Shown here: one piece after another, positions 24,643 to 33,281 of the stretch
Layout: the number at the start of each line of letters is the position of its first letter
How positions within the stretch are numbered: the stretch's first letter is position 1
Source of the DNA: an uncultured Lentisphaeria bacterium
GTDB lineage: Bacteria; Verrucomicrobiota; Lentisphaeria; Victivallales; UBA1829
Length of the DNA: 64,000 bases
Assembly (NCBI GenBank): GCA_905197955.1
Contig: CAJKAR010000017.1
Coordinates: 1 to 64,000 of the forward strand
Direction of reading: 5' to 3'
Made by a program: the position numbers and the translations under genes
The notes under the pieces: generated by a model
Told to the model about the DNA's origin: nothing
The model's input: the letters and a program-made list of their open reading frames with translations, nothing else
Databases searched by the model: none

Positions 24643-27186
24643 TCAGATGTCGAGATCTTTGACTCCGGCGGCGTGTTTCTCAATGTACTCGCGCCGGGGC
24701 TCGACCGCATCGCCCATCAGAAGCGTGAACATGCGGTCGGCTTCGACGGCATCTTCCAGTGTGACCTGGATCATCTTGCGTTTTGCAGGATCCATTGTCG
24801 TGTCCCAGAGCTGGTCGTCGTTCATTTCACCGAGTCCTTTGTAACGGTTGATGGCCAGTCCCTGGCCGCCGTTGCGCTTGACCTCTTCCGCGAGCTTTTT
24901 CAGAGAGCCGATCTTGAGCTGACGGTCGTTGTAGACCACTTTGAAAAGATCGTCGGCTTCGACAAAGAGGTTTTCCGGATTGTAACCGGCCGCCGCGATT
25001 TCGTTGTAGAGCTCTTCGCAGGCTTTCGACTCATAGATCGATGTGACATCAATGGAAGGATGGAAGGTATACTGTTCCAGTTCCTCCATCTCCTCTTCGA
25101 ATTCATCTTTCATGGAGGCGGGGACATCCGCGGCGGCCTGAGGCGCCTTTGCGCTTTCCTCCGGCTGCGGTGCCGGCGCCTGTTCCACTTTCGGAAGACG
25201 CTGGAGCGCTTCGTCGACGAACTGGTGCTCTTCCTCTTCGGAATAGACGTACTGTTCGGTCATGACGCCGTTGACTTCGCGGACCATGATTCTTGCCACC
25301 GGGAACTTGCTGCCTTTGGCAAGAGCAAAATACTGATCGGCTGCAAGTCCATGGCGCTGAAGTCCCTGCGCGATGTGATTCGCCTTGGCGATGAATCCGG
25401 TGATCTGTTTGACCTGATCCGGAGTCAGGAGGGTGCCGTCGGTTTTATATACCGTGATGTCGCTGCTGCCGATTTCGAAAAGATAGGCGTTCAGCTGATC
25501 TTCGGTTTCAATGTACTGCTCCGCTCCGTTTTTGCGTTTGACGCGGAAGAGCGGGGGCTTGGCAATGTAGACGTGGCCGGTGGCGATCAGATCTTTCATC
25601 TGACGGTAGAAGAAGGTCAGAAGAAGTGTTCTGATGTGGGAACCGTCCACATCGGCATCTGTCATGATGATGATGCGGTTGTAGCGGCGCTTGCTGACAT
25701 CGAAATTATCATCCATTCCGCAGCCGATCGCCGCGATCAGGGCTTGGATCTCCTTGTTTTCGAGCATCTTGTCCCGACGGGTTTTTTCGATGTTCAGAAG
25801 TTTGCCTCGGATGGGCAGAATCGCCTGGAAGGAGCTGTCGCGTCCCTGCTTGGCGGAACCGCCTGCGGAGTCTCCCTCGACGATGTAGAGTTCGCAGATG
25901 TCGGGGTCCTTGCTGGAGCAGTCCGCCAGCTTGCCGGGGAGGGAGAACCCTTCGAGGGCGCCTTTGCGCTGGATCAGTTCACGCGCTTTGCGTGCCGCTT
26001 CGCGTGCGTTGGAGGCGACGATCGCTTTCATCACGATGTCTTTTGCCACCTGCGGATTCTCTTCCATGAAGGTGCCGAGGCACTCGTTCACAACCGAATC
26101 GACAATCCCTTTGACTTCATTATTGCCGAGTTTTGTCTTCGTCTGCCCCTCGAACTGGGGATCGGGAACCTTGACGCTGATGACGGCGGAGAGACCTTCG
26201 CGGGTGTCTTCTCCGGACATACCCTTGTCGCCCTTCAGCAGATTTGCGCTTTTAGCGTAGCTGTTGACCGTTCTGGTAAGCGCCGCCTGAAAGCCGGAAA
26301 GGTGTGTGCCGCCTTCAAAGGTGTTGATGTTGTTGGCATAGGAATAGATTGTGGTCGTGAAGGAGTCGTTGTACTGCATGGCGACTTCAACATCGAGTCC
26401 GTCCTTAGCCTTGTGCATGTAGATGACGGGATGCAGAACACGTTTGTTCTCATTCAGATGCGTGACGAATTCCGAGATTCCCCCGTCATATTTGAAAACC
26501 TCTTTGCGGGCGTGATCGGCGCGTTCGTCGGTCAGCGTGATCTTGACTCCCTTGTTCAGGAAAGCCAGTTCGCGGAGTCGGGTTGCCAGAATATCCCAGA
26601 CATAGGTTGTGGTCGAGAAGATTTCATCATCCGGCTTGAAGGTCACGATGGTTCCGCGGTCTTCCACCGGGCGAAGCTGGCGGAGAGGACGGACCGTGTT
26701 GCCGCGTTCGAAACGGATGTCGTATGCCATTCCGTCGCGGTGGACTTCGACCTCCATCCATCTGGAGAGCGCGTTTACGCAGGAAATACCCACTCCGTGG
26801 AGTCCGCCGGAGACCTTGTAGGCATTGTGATCGAATTTTCCTCCGGCATGCAGAATGGTCATAACGACTTCCACGGCCGGCTTGCCTTCCTCGTGCATAT
26901 CGACGGGGATACCTCGGCCGTCGTCGCAGACCCGGATGCTGTCATCCGCCTGAATGGTGACTTCCACATGCGTCGCGTAACCGGCGAGCGCTTCGTCAAT
27001 ACTGTTGTCAACTGCTTCGTAGACAAGGTGATGGAGACCCCGTTGACCGGTGTCTCCGATATACATGCTGGGACGCTTTCTGACCGCTTCGAGTCCTTCC
27101 AGAACTGTGATTTTCGAAGCCGTGTACTGTCCGCTGTTTTCCGCGGGCTGGGATGCGTTCCTGTTTTCGTTTTCGTTCTCGGGCAT
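24643..27186 (-). CDS. gyrB: DNA gyrase subunit B
   Basis: 847-aa ATPase subunit of DNA gyrase. Evidence: the GHKL ATPase motifs (AVDNSIDEAL, DDGRGIPVD, VSGGLHGVG), the TOPRIM EGDSAGGSAKQGRDSSFQA, TDADVDGSHIRTLLL, and the C-terminal GLGEMNDDQLWDTTMDP. Near residues 650-700 there is an alanine/proline/glutamate-rich insertion (APAPQPEESAKAPQAAAD) within the tail region. The start at 27186 follows CAGGAG by 7 bases; a longer frame to 27294 lacks homology. The gene has a near-consensus promoter with an embedded palindrome. Confidence 0.97.
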   Translation of the reverse strand: MPENENENRNASQPAENSGQYTASKITVLEGLEAVRKRPSMYIGDTGQRGLHHLVYEAVDNSIDEALAGYATHVEVTIQADDSIRVCDDGRGIPVDMHEEGKPAVEVVMTILHAGGKFDHNAYKVSGGLHGVGISCVNALSRWMEVEVHRDGMAYDIRFERGNTVRPLRQLRPVEDRGTIVTFKPDDEIFSTTTYVWDILATRLRELAFLNKGVKITLTDERADHARKEVFKYDGGISEFVTHLNENKRVLHPVIYMHKAKDGLDVEVAMQYNDSFTTTIYSYANNINTFEGGTHLSGFQAALTRTVNSYAKSANLLKGDKGMSGEDTREGLSAVISVKVPDPQFEGQTKTKLGNNEVKGIVDSVVNECLGTFMEENPQVAKDIVMKAIVASNAREAARKARELIQRKGALEGFSLPGKLADCSSKDPDICELYIVEGDSAGGSAKQGRDSSFQAILPIRGKLLNIEKTRRDKMLENKEIQALIAAIGCGMDDNFDVSKRRYNRIIIMTDADVDGSHIRTLLLTFFYRQMKDLIATGHVYIAKPPLFRVKRKNGAEQYIETEDQLNAYLFEIGSSDITVYKTDGTLLTPDQVKQITGFIAKANHIAQGLQRHGLAADQYFALAKGSKFPVARIMVREVNGVMTEQYVYSEEEEHQFVDEALQRLPKVEQAPAPQPEESAKAPQAAADVPASMKDEFEEEMEELEQYTFHPSIDVTSIYESKACEELYNEIAAAGYNPENLFVEADDLFKVVYNDRQLKIGSLKKLAEEVKRNGGQGLAINRYKGLGEMNDDQLWDTTMDPAKRKMIQVTLEDAVEADRMFTLLMGDAVEPRREYIEKHAAGVKDLDI

Positions 27187-27323
27187 TACAACACTCCTGA
27201 CTTTTTCCGTTTCACGCCGGATCCTTCCGTTTCTTTTGAAAACTTCATCCGGCGCGCCTGTCCGGAATCCCCGGCGCGGAGCCGGAAATTCCATGTTTCC
27301 TGCTGGATGAATCTTAACTTGGC

Positions 27324-27352
27324 AATATACTCTTGCAAGAGCGTTTTTTCAA
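27324..27352 (-). promoter_or_regulatory. Near-consensus promoter of gyrB-recA
   Basis: Minus strand TTGAAA, 17 bp, TATATT. The predicted transcript has a leader of about 130 bases before the gyrB start. Confidence 0.75.
27330..27341. promoter_or_regulatory. Perfect 12-bp palindrome in the gyrB promoter spacer
   Basis: CTCTTGCAAGAG lies between the -35 and -10 hexamers and abuts the -10. A protein bound here would block RNA polymerase, so it is a candidate operator. Which protein binds is unknown; the HTH repressor gene starting at 28078 is one candidate. Confidence 0.55.
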
Positions 27353-27382
27353 CGGTTCCGAAGGAATTAAATCAGGAAAAAA

Positions 27383-28078
27383 TCAAAGTTCTCCCCGGAG
27401 GTCCGACTGAATCTCCACAATCGGGAAGATCCAGCAGAGGCAGCCCGGATGTTCCCGGAAATTCCAGCTCAGCGCAGTCCGGTCCGCGGCAAACAGCGGC
27501 TCGATGGTCAGCGTGTCGTTCTCCTTGAAGAATCTGCCGGCGACGATCTGATCCTTTTCGCGGATCTTGGCTAGAATCACATCGCCCTGACGGGGATATT
27601 CTCCCGACGCAATCAGCAAAGCCAGCTTGAAGGGCAGGTGCGGAGTGGAAAATTCCACGGCAAAATAGGAGCTCTTCAGGGGCGTTGCAAAGGCGAATGT
27701 CTTTTCCGGGGCGATCCGCTCTATGAATTCCTGAACCGGTTCGATGGTAATATCGAGTCCGGCAATCCGGTCCTGCGGAATCACCGGGGCGCGTTCCCGC
27801 CGGCCCGGGGTTAGAGAGCGGGTGTATTCTCCGCGCGGCTCTCCGATAAGATACGGAAAAAATTCCGCAGCGGTGGAGTTTTCCTGTTCCAGGAATGGCG
27901 ACAGTTCCGGACGGAGTTTCTGTGCCCAGATACGTCCGTTGATTTCCGTTGTCTTGCCGCTCAGCCAGAAAAGCACGGTGCTGTGGGCGATGCCCAGCGA
28001 CTTGGCAAATTGTGTCACATTGCCGTGATGCTCGATGCTTTTCTGTAAAGCATGTATGATCTCAGGCGTAATTTTCAC
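27383..28078 (-). CDS. HTH repressor with degenerate LexA/CI-like C-terminal domain
   Basis: 231 aa. Residues 8-50 form a helix-turn-helix (GNVTQFAKSLGIAHSTVLFW). The C-terminal part (about 135-225) has the outline of the S24 peptidase-like fold of LexA/CI: a YPRQGDVILAKI strand like the usual GD-x-V/L-L-V, then QIVAGRFFKENDTLTIEPL. The G-D-S-M nucleophile motif is missing, and no clear catalytic Lys is seen, so self-cleavage is doubtful. It is upstream of and on the same strand as gyrB but has a 196-bp gap and gyrB has its own promoter. Targets are unknown. Confidence 0.7.
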   Translation of the reverse strand: MKITPEIIHALQKSIEHHGNVTQFAKSLGIAHSTVLFWLSGKTTEINGRIWAQKLRPELSPFLEQENSTAAEFFPYLIGEPRGEYTRSLTPGRRERAPVIPQDRIAGLDITIEPVQEFIERIAPEKTFAFATPLKSSYFAVEFSTPHLPFKLALLIASGEYPRQGDVILAKIREKDQIVAGRFFKENDTLTIEPLFAADRTALSWNFREHPGCLCWIFPIVEIQSDLRGEL

Positions 28079-28409
28079 CGTTTGTTCTCCGTTGCTTGTG
28101 CAGATTTCCGGAAGCTGCGAGTGTTTGTCAAATCTGGTTTATTCCGTCTTTTCAGCGTAATAGACAATATATATCCGGATTTGTTCATTTTAAAAGCTGA
28201 AAACGATTCTTTTTCGGAAAATTTTCATGTTTTTTCTGATTTTATCATCGAAAAACAGATTTTTGAGAATGAACTCCATGTTTATTTTTGTAAAAAACGG
28301 ATTCCGTTTTTTTGAATTGATCGGAATGTCTTATCCCTCAGACACTTCTCTGGGGGCGACCGGATGGGGAAAGGATGAAGGTTTTCTGATTCTTTCTGGC
28401 GGAAAGGGG
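28079..28409. other. Gene-free divergent region with one strong hairpin
   Basis: This A/T-rich gap lies between the HTH repressor and the LacI promoter. The only strong structure is the perfect hairpin AAAAAACGG-ATT-CCGTTTTTT (28292-28312, T run to 28313), which could terminate transcription in either direction and insulate the two units. I found no convincing gene here and no good promoter for the repressor. Confidence 0.55.
28292..28313. terminator. Bidirectional terminator-like hairpin
   Basis: Nine-pair stem with a 3-base loop, preceded by an A run and followed by a T run, so each strand reads as hairpin plus U tract. No gene ends immediately beside it. Confidence 0.6.
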
Positions 28410-28438
28410 TTGACAAAAACGGAGTTTTCGAGTATAAT
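28410..28438 (+). promoter_or_regulatory. Consensus sigma70 promoter of the LacI-led operon
   Basis: TTGACA, exactly 17 bp, TATAAT: perfect match at both hexamers. A palindrome starts 9 bp after the -10, at about the transcription start. Confidence 0.9.
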
Positions 28439-28447
28439 AAAAACACT

Positions 28448-28471
28448 GTAAATATTTGCGGTAATATTTAC
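28448..28471. promoter_or_regulatory. CpG-centred palindrome, likely LacI-family operator
   Basis: 24 bp with perfect 9-bp arms GTAAATATT / AATATTTAC and a CpG step exactly at the centre. LacI-family hinge helices insert at a central CpG, and the site covers the expected start of transcription of the LacI gene, so autorepression is the natural reading. Confidence 0.75.
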
Positions 28472-28495
28472 GACGCTGAAAATGAGGTGATATAC

Positions 28496-29596
28496 ATGCC
28501 AAGAGATCTTCTGCCCAGTCTGAAAGATATTGCAGGTGCAACGGGAGTTTCCATTGCGACGGTTTCCCGTGTGCTCCGGAACAAGGGGGAAATCGCGCCT
28601 GCTACGAAAAAGCATGTGCTGGAGGTCGCGGAGCGGCTGGGGTATCACGACAACCGTCTGATCTACGGCATTCAGACGGGAAGGACCAAGACGATCGGAG
28701 TTTCCATGCCGCTGGATGTTTTTTTTTCCCGTGTGCTGAAAGCGGTCGGGGTGGAACTCGAAAAACGGGATTATCTGATGCTTTTCTGCCGGAAGTCGGG
28801 TGAGCAGGCGATGCTGAAACGCTTCGTCGAACAGCGTGTGGACGGAGTGATTATGATGTCTTCGCAGGACCTGGCGGACAACACTTACTTCAGCGATGTC
28901 ATTTCCCGTGGGCTTCCCATTGTTACGATTGACCGGAAAACAAAGGCAAATGTTGATTTCGTCGGCACGGATGATTTTCGCGGCGGACGTATTTCCGCCG
29001 AGTATCTGTATGGGCTCGGACATCGGAAATTTGTTTATTATCAGGGACCGGAACTGGCGACGCCGGCACGTCTTCGCCGTGACGGCTTTGCTTCTTTCTG
29101 CCGGGAGCACGCGGATGCCACTCTGCTTCTTTGCGGAGATGCCTCCTATAATACGGAATATGATGAACGGATCCTGTTTGAATTTCTGATGCGTCATCCG
29201 GAGGTGACTGCAGGTTCCGCGTTTTACGATGGTTATGCCTGTCGTTTGTGGCGGGCGGCTGTGGCTGCGGGACGGCATGTGCCGGAGGATTTTTCGATTA
29301 TCGGCTTCGGCGATATCATTCCCCCGAATCTCTCGGAATTTGAAATGACGACCCTGGATCAGAAACCGGAGCTGATTGCCCGTACCGCTGTGGAGCGTCT
29401 GTTTGAACGCATCGGATCCGAGCGCAATCTGGAGCCGGTGGACATCCGGATCCCGCCGGAACTGCTCATCCGCAAATCGACTGCGGAACTCTCTTCCCGG
29501 ACCAAGAAAGAGGAGGATGAGATGGACAGTTTTTTATTTTCTCAGGAACAATTCATGAAACAATATCAAACAAAAACAGCAAATGGAGAAGGATGA
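28496..29596 (+). CDS. LacI-family transcriptional regulator
   Basis: 366-aa repressor. The N-terminal HTH is SLKDIAGATGVSIATVSRVL, with the hinge in the next 30 residues (EVAERLGYHDNRL), then a periplasmic-binding-protein-like sensor (TIGVSMPLDVFFSRVL, RVDGVIMMSS, VDFVGTDDFRGGRISAEYL, FSIIGFGDIIPP). I use ATG at 28496 with GAGGTG 6 bases upstream; a GTG at 28487 is possible. It leads the unit with a pseudopilin, a glycosidase and an esterase, and a palindromic operator overlaps its own promoter. A sugar from the local polysaccharide is the likely effector. Confidence 0.94.
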   Translation: MPRDLLPSLKDIAGATGVSIATVSRVLRNKGEIAPATKKHVLEVAERLGYHDNRLIYGIQTGRTKTIGVSMPLDVFFSRVLKAVGVELEKRDYLMLFCRKSGEQAMLKRFVEQRVDGVIMMSSQDLADNTYFSDVISRGLPIVTIDRKTKANVDFVGTDDFRGGRISAEYLYGLGHRKFVYYQGPELATPARLRRDGFASFCREHADATLLLCGDASYNTEYDERILFEFLMRHPEVTAGSAFYDGYACRLWRAAVAAGRHVPEDFSIIGFGDIIPPNLSEFEMTTLDQKPELIARTAVERLFERIGSERNLEPVDIRIPPELLIRKSTAELSSRTKKEEDEMDSFLFSQEQFMKQYQTKTANGEG

Positions 29597-30334
29597 ATGA
29601 AACGGAATTTCACACTGATAGAGCTCCTGGTCGTAATTGCTATTATTGCAATTCTTGCCGGAATGCTTCTGCCGGCCTTGAATGCGGCAAGAGAGAAGGC
29701 GCGTTCGGCGGACTGCATGTCGAAGCAGAAGCAGATCGGGCTGGGTGCCGGAATGTACACAGGGGATAATGACGACTATGTGCTGCCGGGAAGCTATGTG
29801 CAGGTGGAGGATCCTTACAAAGGACCCGGAAATGCCAGCGGAACACCGACCTGGTATTTCCGTCTGATTCCGTACATGGGCGGAATCCAGGGGTGGTACG
29901 ACTTCAATCAGGATCCGACCGTATGGGGATTTGTGAGAGCGAAAAATAAAAAACGGGTCTGTGATTCCAATCCTCTGCCGAGCATGAAGAATCCGAATAT
30001 TGCTTGGAACATGCTGCTCGGATGGACGGATACAACCGGTGTGCCGGTGGGGAATGACCGTGTGCTCATTCGTATTACGCAGGTCAAGCGTCCCTCGCAG
30101 ATCATCACCTGCGGCGATTCCAGTTCCAGTCTGGAGTTCGACAACACAATGCCGATCACTCCGACCGCTCCAGCTTCCGGAAAACACACTCCGCTCTTTC
30201 CTCACACCCATCGGGGGAATTTCGGACATATCGACGGTCATGTCCAGCAGTATGACTTCTACTGGATGCTGACCAATCAGCCCGCCTCCAGCTGGACCAA
30301 TTACAATTCCCGCATCTATTATGTAACACGATAA
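29597..30334 (+). CDS. Pseudopilin-like protein with C-terminal H-x9-DG motif
   Basis: 245 aa. The N-terminus RNFTLIELLVVIAIIAIL, with the pilin Glu5 (FTLIE), is a prepilin cleavage/methylation motif followed by a long hydrophobic helix. The residue before the expected cleavage site is Asn, not the usual Gly. Near the C-terminus, HTHRGNFGHIDG fits H-x9-DG of the 'processing-associated' family that is amplified in Planctomycetes and Lentisphaerae. It is directly after the LacI gene (no gap) and 23 bp before a secreted glycosidase. It probably forms part of a type II secretion-like surface assembly, possibly for carbohydrate capture; this is inferred. Confidence 0.85.
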   Translation: MKRNFTLIELLVVIAIIAILAGMLLPALNAAREKARSADCMSKQKQIGLGAGMYTGDNDDYVLPGSYVQVEDPYKGPGNASGTPTWYFRLIPYMGGIQGWYDFNQDPTVWGFVRAKNKKRVCDSNPLPSMKNPNIAWNMLLGWTDTTGVPVGNDRVLIRITQVKRPSQIITCGDSSSSLEFDNTMPITPTAPASGKHTPLFPHTHRGNFGHIDGHVQQYDFYWMLTNQPASSWTNYNSRIYYVTR

Positions 30335-30357
30335 TCTTGAAATACAAGGATGTCCCT

Positions 30358-33267
30358 ATGAAATTTCTGCTTACAGCGGCGATGGCCGTTTTCCTCTTCT
30401 GTCCGCCGGTTCTGAAGGCGGCAGATCTGATCGCCGATTTTACCGGAGCTCACGAACGGTTCAGTGTTTTTGCTTACGGCGAACCGGTGAAGCTGCGTCT
30501 CTCTTTGAAAGGGGAGGGCTTTTCCGGGAGCGATACGCTGCAATGGAGACTTTGTGATTACAGCAACCGTCAGCTGGAATCCGGTTCTCTTCCGGTTACG
30601 GCGGAGGAACTGAAAAAAGGAAGTGATTTCCAACTTAAGAATCAGAAAGCCGGATGTTTTTTTCTGTACATGAAACTTGAGAAAAGCGGTATTACGATTC
30701 CGTGGAAGGGATCTCGTCTGCCGGGCTATGTGACGTTCGGTGTGCTTCCGGAACTGAAGGCGCTTCCGCTCAAATACAGCGATGATTCCCGCTTCGGAGG
30801 ACAGGGAACGAACTTTATTAAAACCGGGGAGTTCATGAAAGGGGACTGCTACGCTCCTTTCTATACGACGGTCGGAATGAAGTGGACTTACAACGGACGT
30901 TCCCTTCTGCATCTGGAAAAGACTCCGGGCGCCTTCAAACCGAAAACCCTGGAGGAATACAAAAAAGGATATCCCGGATGGGGATTCGCCAATCGTATGA
31001 GTCTGGTTACCGATCTGCACGGGCCTCCGACGCATCTTCTGAAATTCCCGCCGTATATGGAGAAGAATGCGATCGAAAAGCTGGCTCCGACTCAGGCGCA
31101 GGCGTATCCGCTGAAGAATTCCGGGGCTTATACGGAACTGACGGGACGTGTCGCAAAGGATGTCTCCGCATGGCGCCGGGCGTTCGCCTCGGAATGGATG
31201 AGACGGAACTATTATCAGCTTCACTGGGAGCCCGACTGGCACTGGAACGGATCCGAAGACGAATTCCTGGAATATTACCGGGCGGCAAAGGCCGGTATTT
31301 CGGCGAACGATCCGGGCGCGTTCCTGATGGGGGCAAACTACGGAGTGATTTCACGCGGAAACAAAAAGCTGGAACGGTTGTTTGCAAAGGGACTCGGAAA
31401 ATATGTGGATGGAATTTTCTCGCATCTTTATTTTCTGCCTGTCACCATGGAACCGGAGGATGCGGGACTGCATACGGACTGCCGACGTCTTCGCCAGCTT
31501 GTTGACCGGTACATCGGACCCGATGCCCCCCTCATCAACACGGAATGGGGAACAGATTATCATCGCGACACCCGAAACCTGACTCATGATCTGCTGATGA
31601 ATCATCTCTACCGCTTTGTGCGCGGGCACCTGATCGCACTCGGGGAGGGATTCAACGGAACCTGGTTCTTCTATACGACGGACTACTGTGATTATACCAG
31701 CAAAGGCGGAGAACAGGGGTATGGCATCTCCTTCAATACGTCGTCCTATATAGCGAAATACAAATTCGGGGCGGCCTCACTGGAGCCGAAGCCGACGATG
31801 ATGGCGGCCGCTGCCATGACTCGTCTGCTGGAGGGTACGAAGAGTCTCGGGAGACTGGATCATCTGGATCCGTCGGTGTTCGCCTATTCGTTCCGGCGCG
31901 GCGCAACGAATCTGGTGGCTGTCTGGAGTCCGAAGAAAGAGCAGACTCTTCTTCTGGAGACTGGAGTGCCGCAGGTGACAGTGTATGATATCATGGGAAA
32001 TCCGCGGACCGTGAAAACCGATCACGGAAAACTTTCCTTGAAGATTGATCGTTATCCGCAGTATGTGGCGGGAATTGCCGATGCGTATCTCCCGACCGCC
32101 GACCGGTCGAAGAATTCCATTTTCCTCGGGAAACGCCTGGAGCTTGCTCCTGGAAATGCTGTGAAGCGACTCCTGAAAAACGGATCCTCCGCGGAAAAAC
32201 TGGTGCTGAGAACGCGCAAAGGGGATCTGGTTCTTGCAGAGAGCGTTCCGGCGGATCTCCCGGCCGGATGTTTCGAGGTGTTCGTGGAAGGAAAGAACGG
32301 ACGGAAGGAATCGATGCTGCTGGATATCTCCGGTCAGGTCCGTTTCGGCGGAAGGAAGGAATTTGTTTCTTCTTCCGGGATTCCGTATCTGGAGCAGTCG
32401 GTCCGGAATCTGAGTTCGATTCCGCAGTCTCTTACGATCCGGGCAAGCTACGGGGGCAGGGAGTTCTTCTCGGAGGCCCGCTCCGTGGAAGGAGAAAAGA
32501 CAACCGTCTTCCGCATTCCGCTGGATCGCGCCGGATATGACGGACTGAAATTGCAGAACTATGTCCTTACGATCAGCAATGCCAACGGTCTTCAGGCGAA
32601 AAGCGAGTGGTTCGGCGCAACGGTGGTTCCGAGTAAAAAGGTCCCCGCGAAAATCGACGGCAATCTCGCTGACTGGCCCGGAAAAGGCTTCAGCCGCTGG
32701 CTGGGACGGGAAGCTCTGACTCACAAAAAGGAACTCTGGCGCGGGACAAAGGATTTCTCCTGCCGCTGGCAAATTGCTGCGGATCGGCGGAATCTCTGTC
32801 TTGCCGTGGAAGTGCGCGACGATACCGTTTTCCGGGAAGGCAATCCGAAACAGCCGTGGCGTGACGATTCGCTGATCCTTGTCCTCGGACGCGATTCCGA
32901 CGGCAACGGCGAATGGCTTCTTCACCGGCGCTTCAGCATTACCCGCGGACGCGATGGAAAGACTCAGATCCAGGAAATCTTCGGAACGCCTCCTCGTGGA
33001 GTTCTTCCTGTCAGTAAGCAGGTCATGGAAGCGGTCGTGAAGCGGAATGACAAGGCGCGTACCACCGTGTATGAGATCCGGATCCCGTTCGGAGGAGAAG
33101 CCGGACTGCTTCCGGAGCAAGGACCGTTCGGACTCGGCTTCACCGTGCATGATATTGACAAGAAAGAGGAGATGCTTCAGGATCAGCACCGGGAGTTCAG
33201 TGTGCTCGGCGGAGTGCCGCTGTTCATGGGACATACCCGCTTTGCCACGATTCTGGTGCGTCCGTAA
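30358..33267 (+). CDS. Large secreted glycoside hydrolase with CBM9-like C-terminal domain
   Basis: 969 aa. The signal peptide is about residues 1-21 (FLLTAAMAVFLFCPPVLKA). The centre looks like a GH-A clan TIM barrel: LHWEPDWHWNGSEDEF, with Glu after the Trp as likely acid/base, and INTEWGTDYHRDT as likely nucleophile. The last 190 residues begin KVPAKIDGNLADWPGKGF and contain LAVEVRDDTVF and PWRDDSLILVLGRDSDGNGEW, the pattern of a CBM9-like carbohydrate-binding domain. I cannot assign a GH family or substrate. The start at 30358 fits the signal peptide; an earlier in-frame ATG (30337) would add seven residues. Confidence 0.8.
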   Translation: MKFLLTAAMAVFLFCPPVLKAADLIADFTGAHERFSVFAYGEPVKLRLSLKGEGFSGSDTLQWRLCDYSNRQLESGSLPVTAEELKKGSDFQLKNQKAGCFFLYMKLEKSGITIPWKGSRLPGYVTFGVLPELKALPLKYSDDSRFGGQGTNFIKTGEFMKGDCYAPFYTTVGMKWTYNGRSLLHLEKTPGAFKPKTLEEYKKGYPGWGFANRMSLVTDLHGPPTHLLKFPPYMEKNAIEKLAPTQAQAYPLKNSGAYTELTGRVAKDVSAWRRAFASEWMRRNYYQLHWEPDWHWNGSEDEFLEYYRAAKAGISANDPGAFLMGANYGVISRGNKKLERLFAKGLGKYVDGIFSHLYFLPVTMEPEDAGLHTDCRRLRQLVDRYIGPDAPLINTEWGTDYHRDTRNLTHDLLMNHLYRFVRGHLIALGEGFNGTWFFYTTDYCDYTSKGGEQGYGISFNTSSYIAKYKFGAASLEPKPTMMAAAAMTRLLEGTKSLGRLDHLDPSVFAYSFRRGATNLVAVWSPKKEQTLLLETGVPQVTVYDIMGNPRTVKTDHGKLSLKIDRYPQYVAGIADAYLPTADRSKNSIFLGKRLELAPGNAVKRLLKNGSSAEKLVLRTRKGDLVLAESVPADLPAGCFEVFVEGKNGRKESMLLDISGQVRFGGRKEFVSSSGIPYLEQSVRNLSSIPQSLTIRASYGGREFFSEARSVEGEKTTVFRIPLDRAGYDGLKLQNYVLTISNANGLQAKSEWFGATVVPSKKVPAKIDGNLADWPGKGFSRWLGREALTHKKELWRGTKDFSCRWQIAADRRNLCLAVEVRDDTVFREGNPKQPWRDDSLILVLGRDSDGNGEWLLHRRFSITRGRDGKTQIQEIFGTPPRGVLPVSKQVMEAVVKRNDKARTTVYEIRIPFGGEAGLLPEQGPFGLGFTVHDIDKKEEMLQDQHREFSVLGGVPLFMGHTRFATILVRP

Positions 33268-33281
33268 GGGAGGATTGAAAA

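Noticed and set aside
27330..27341. Assigning the palindrome as a LexA box
   Set aside because: The sequence does not match the LexA boxes I know from Proteobacteria or Firmicutes, so it is listed only as a candidate operator.
24673..27528. A 951-codon open frame opposite gyrB
   Set aside because: Low-complexity, His/Asp-rich translation that mirrors gyrB codon use. gyrB itself is unmistakable.
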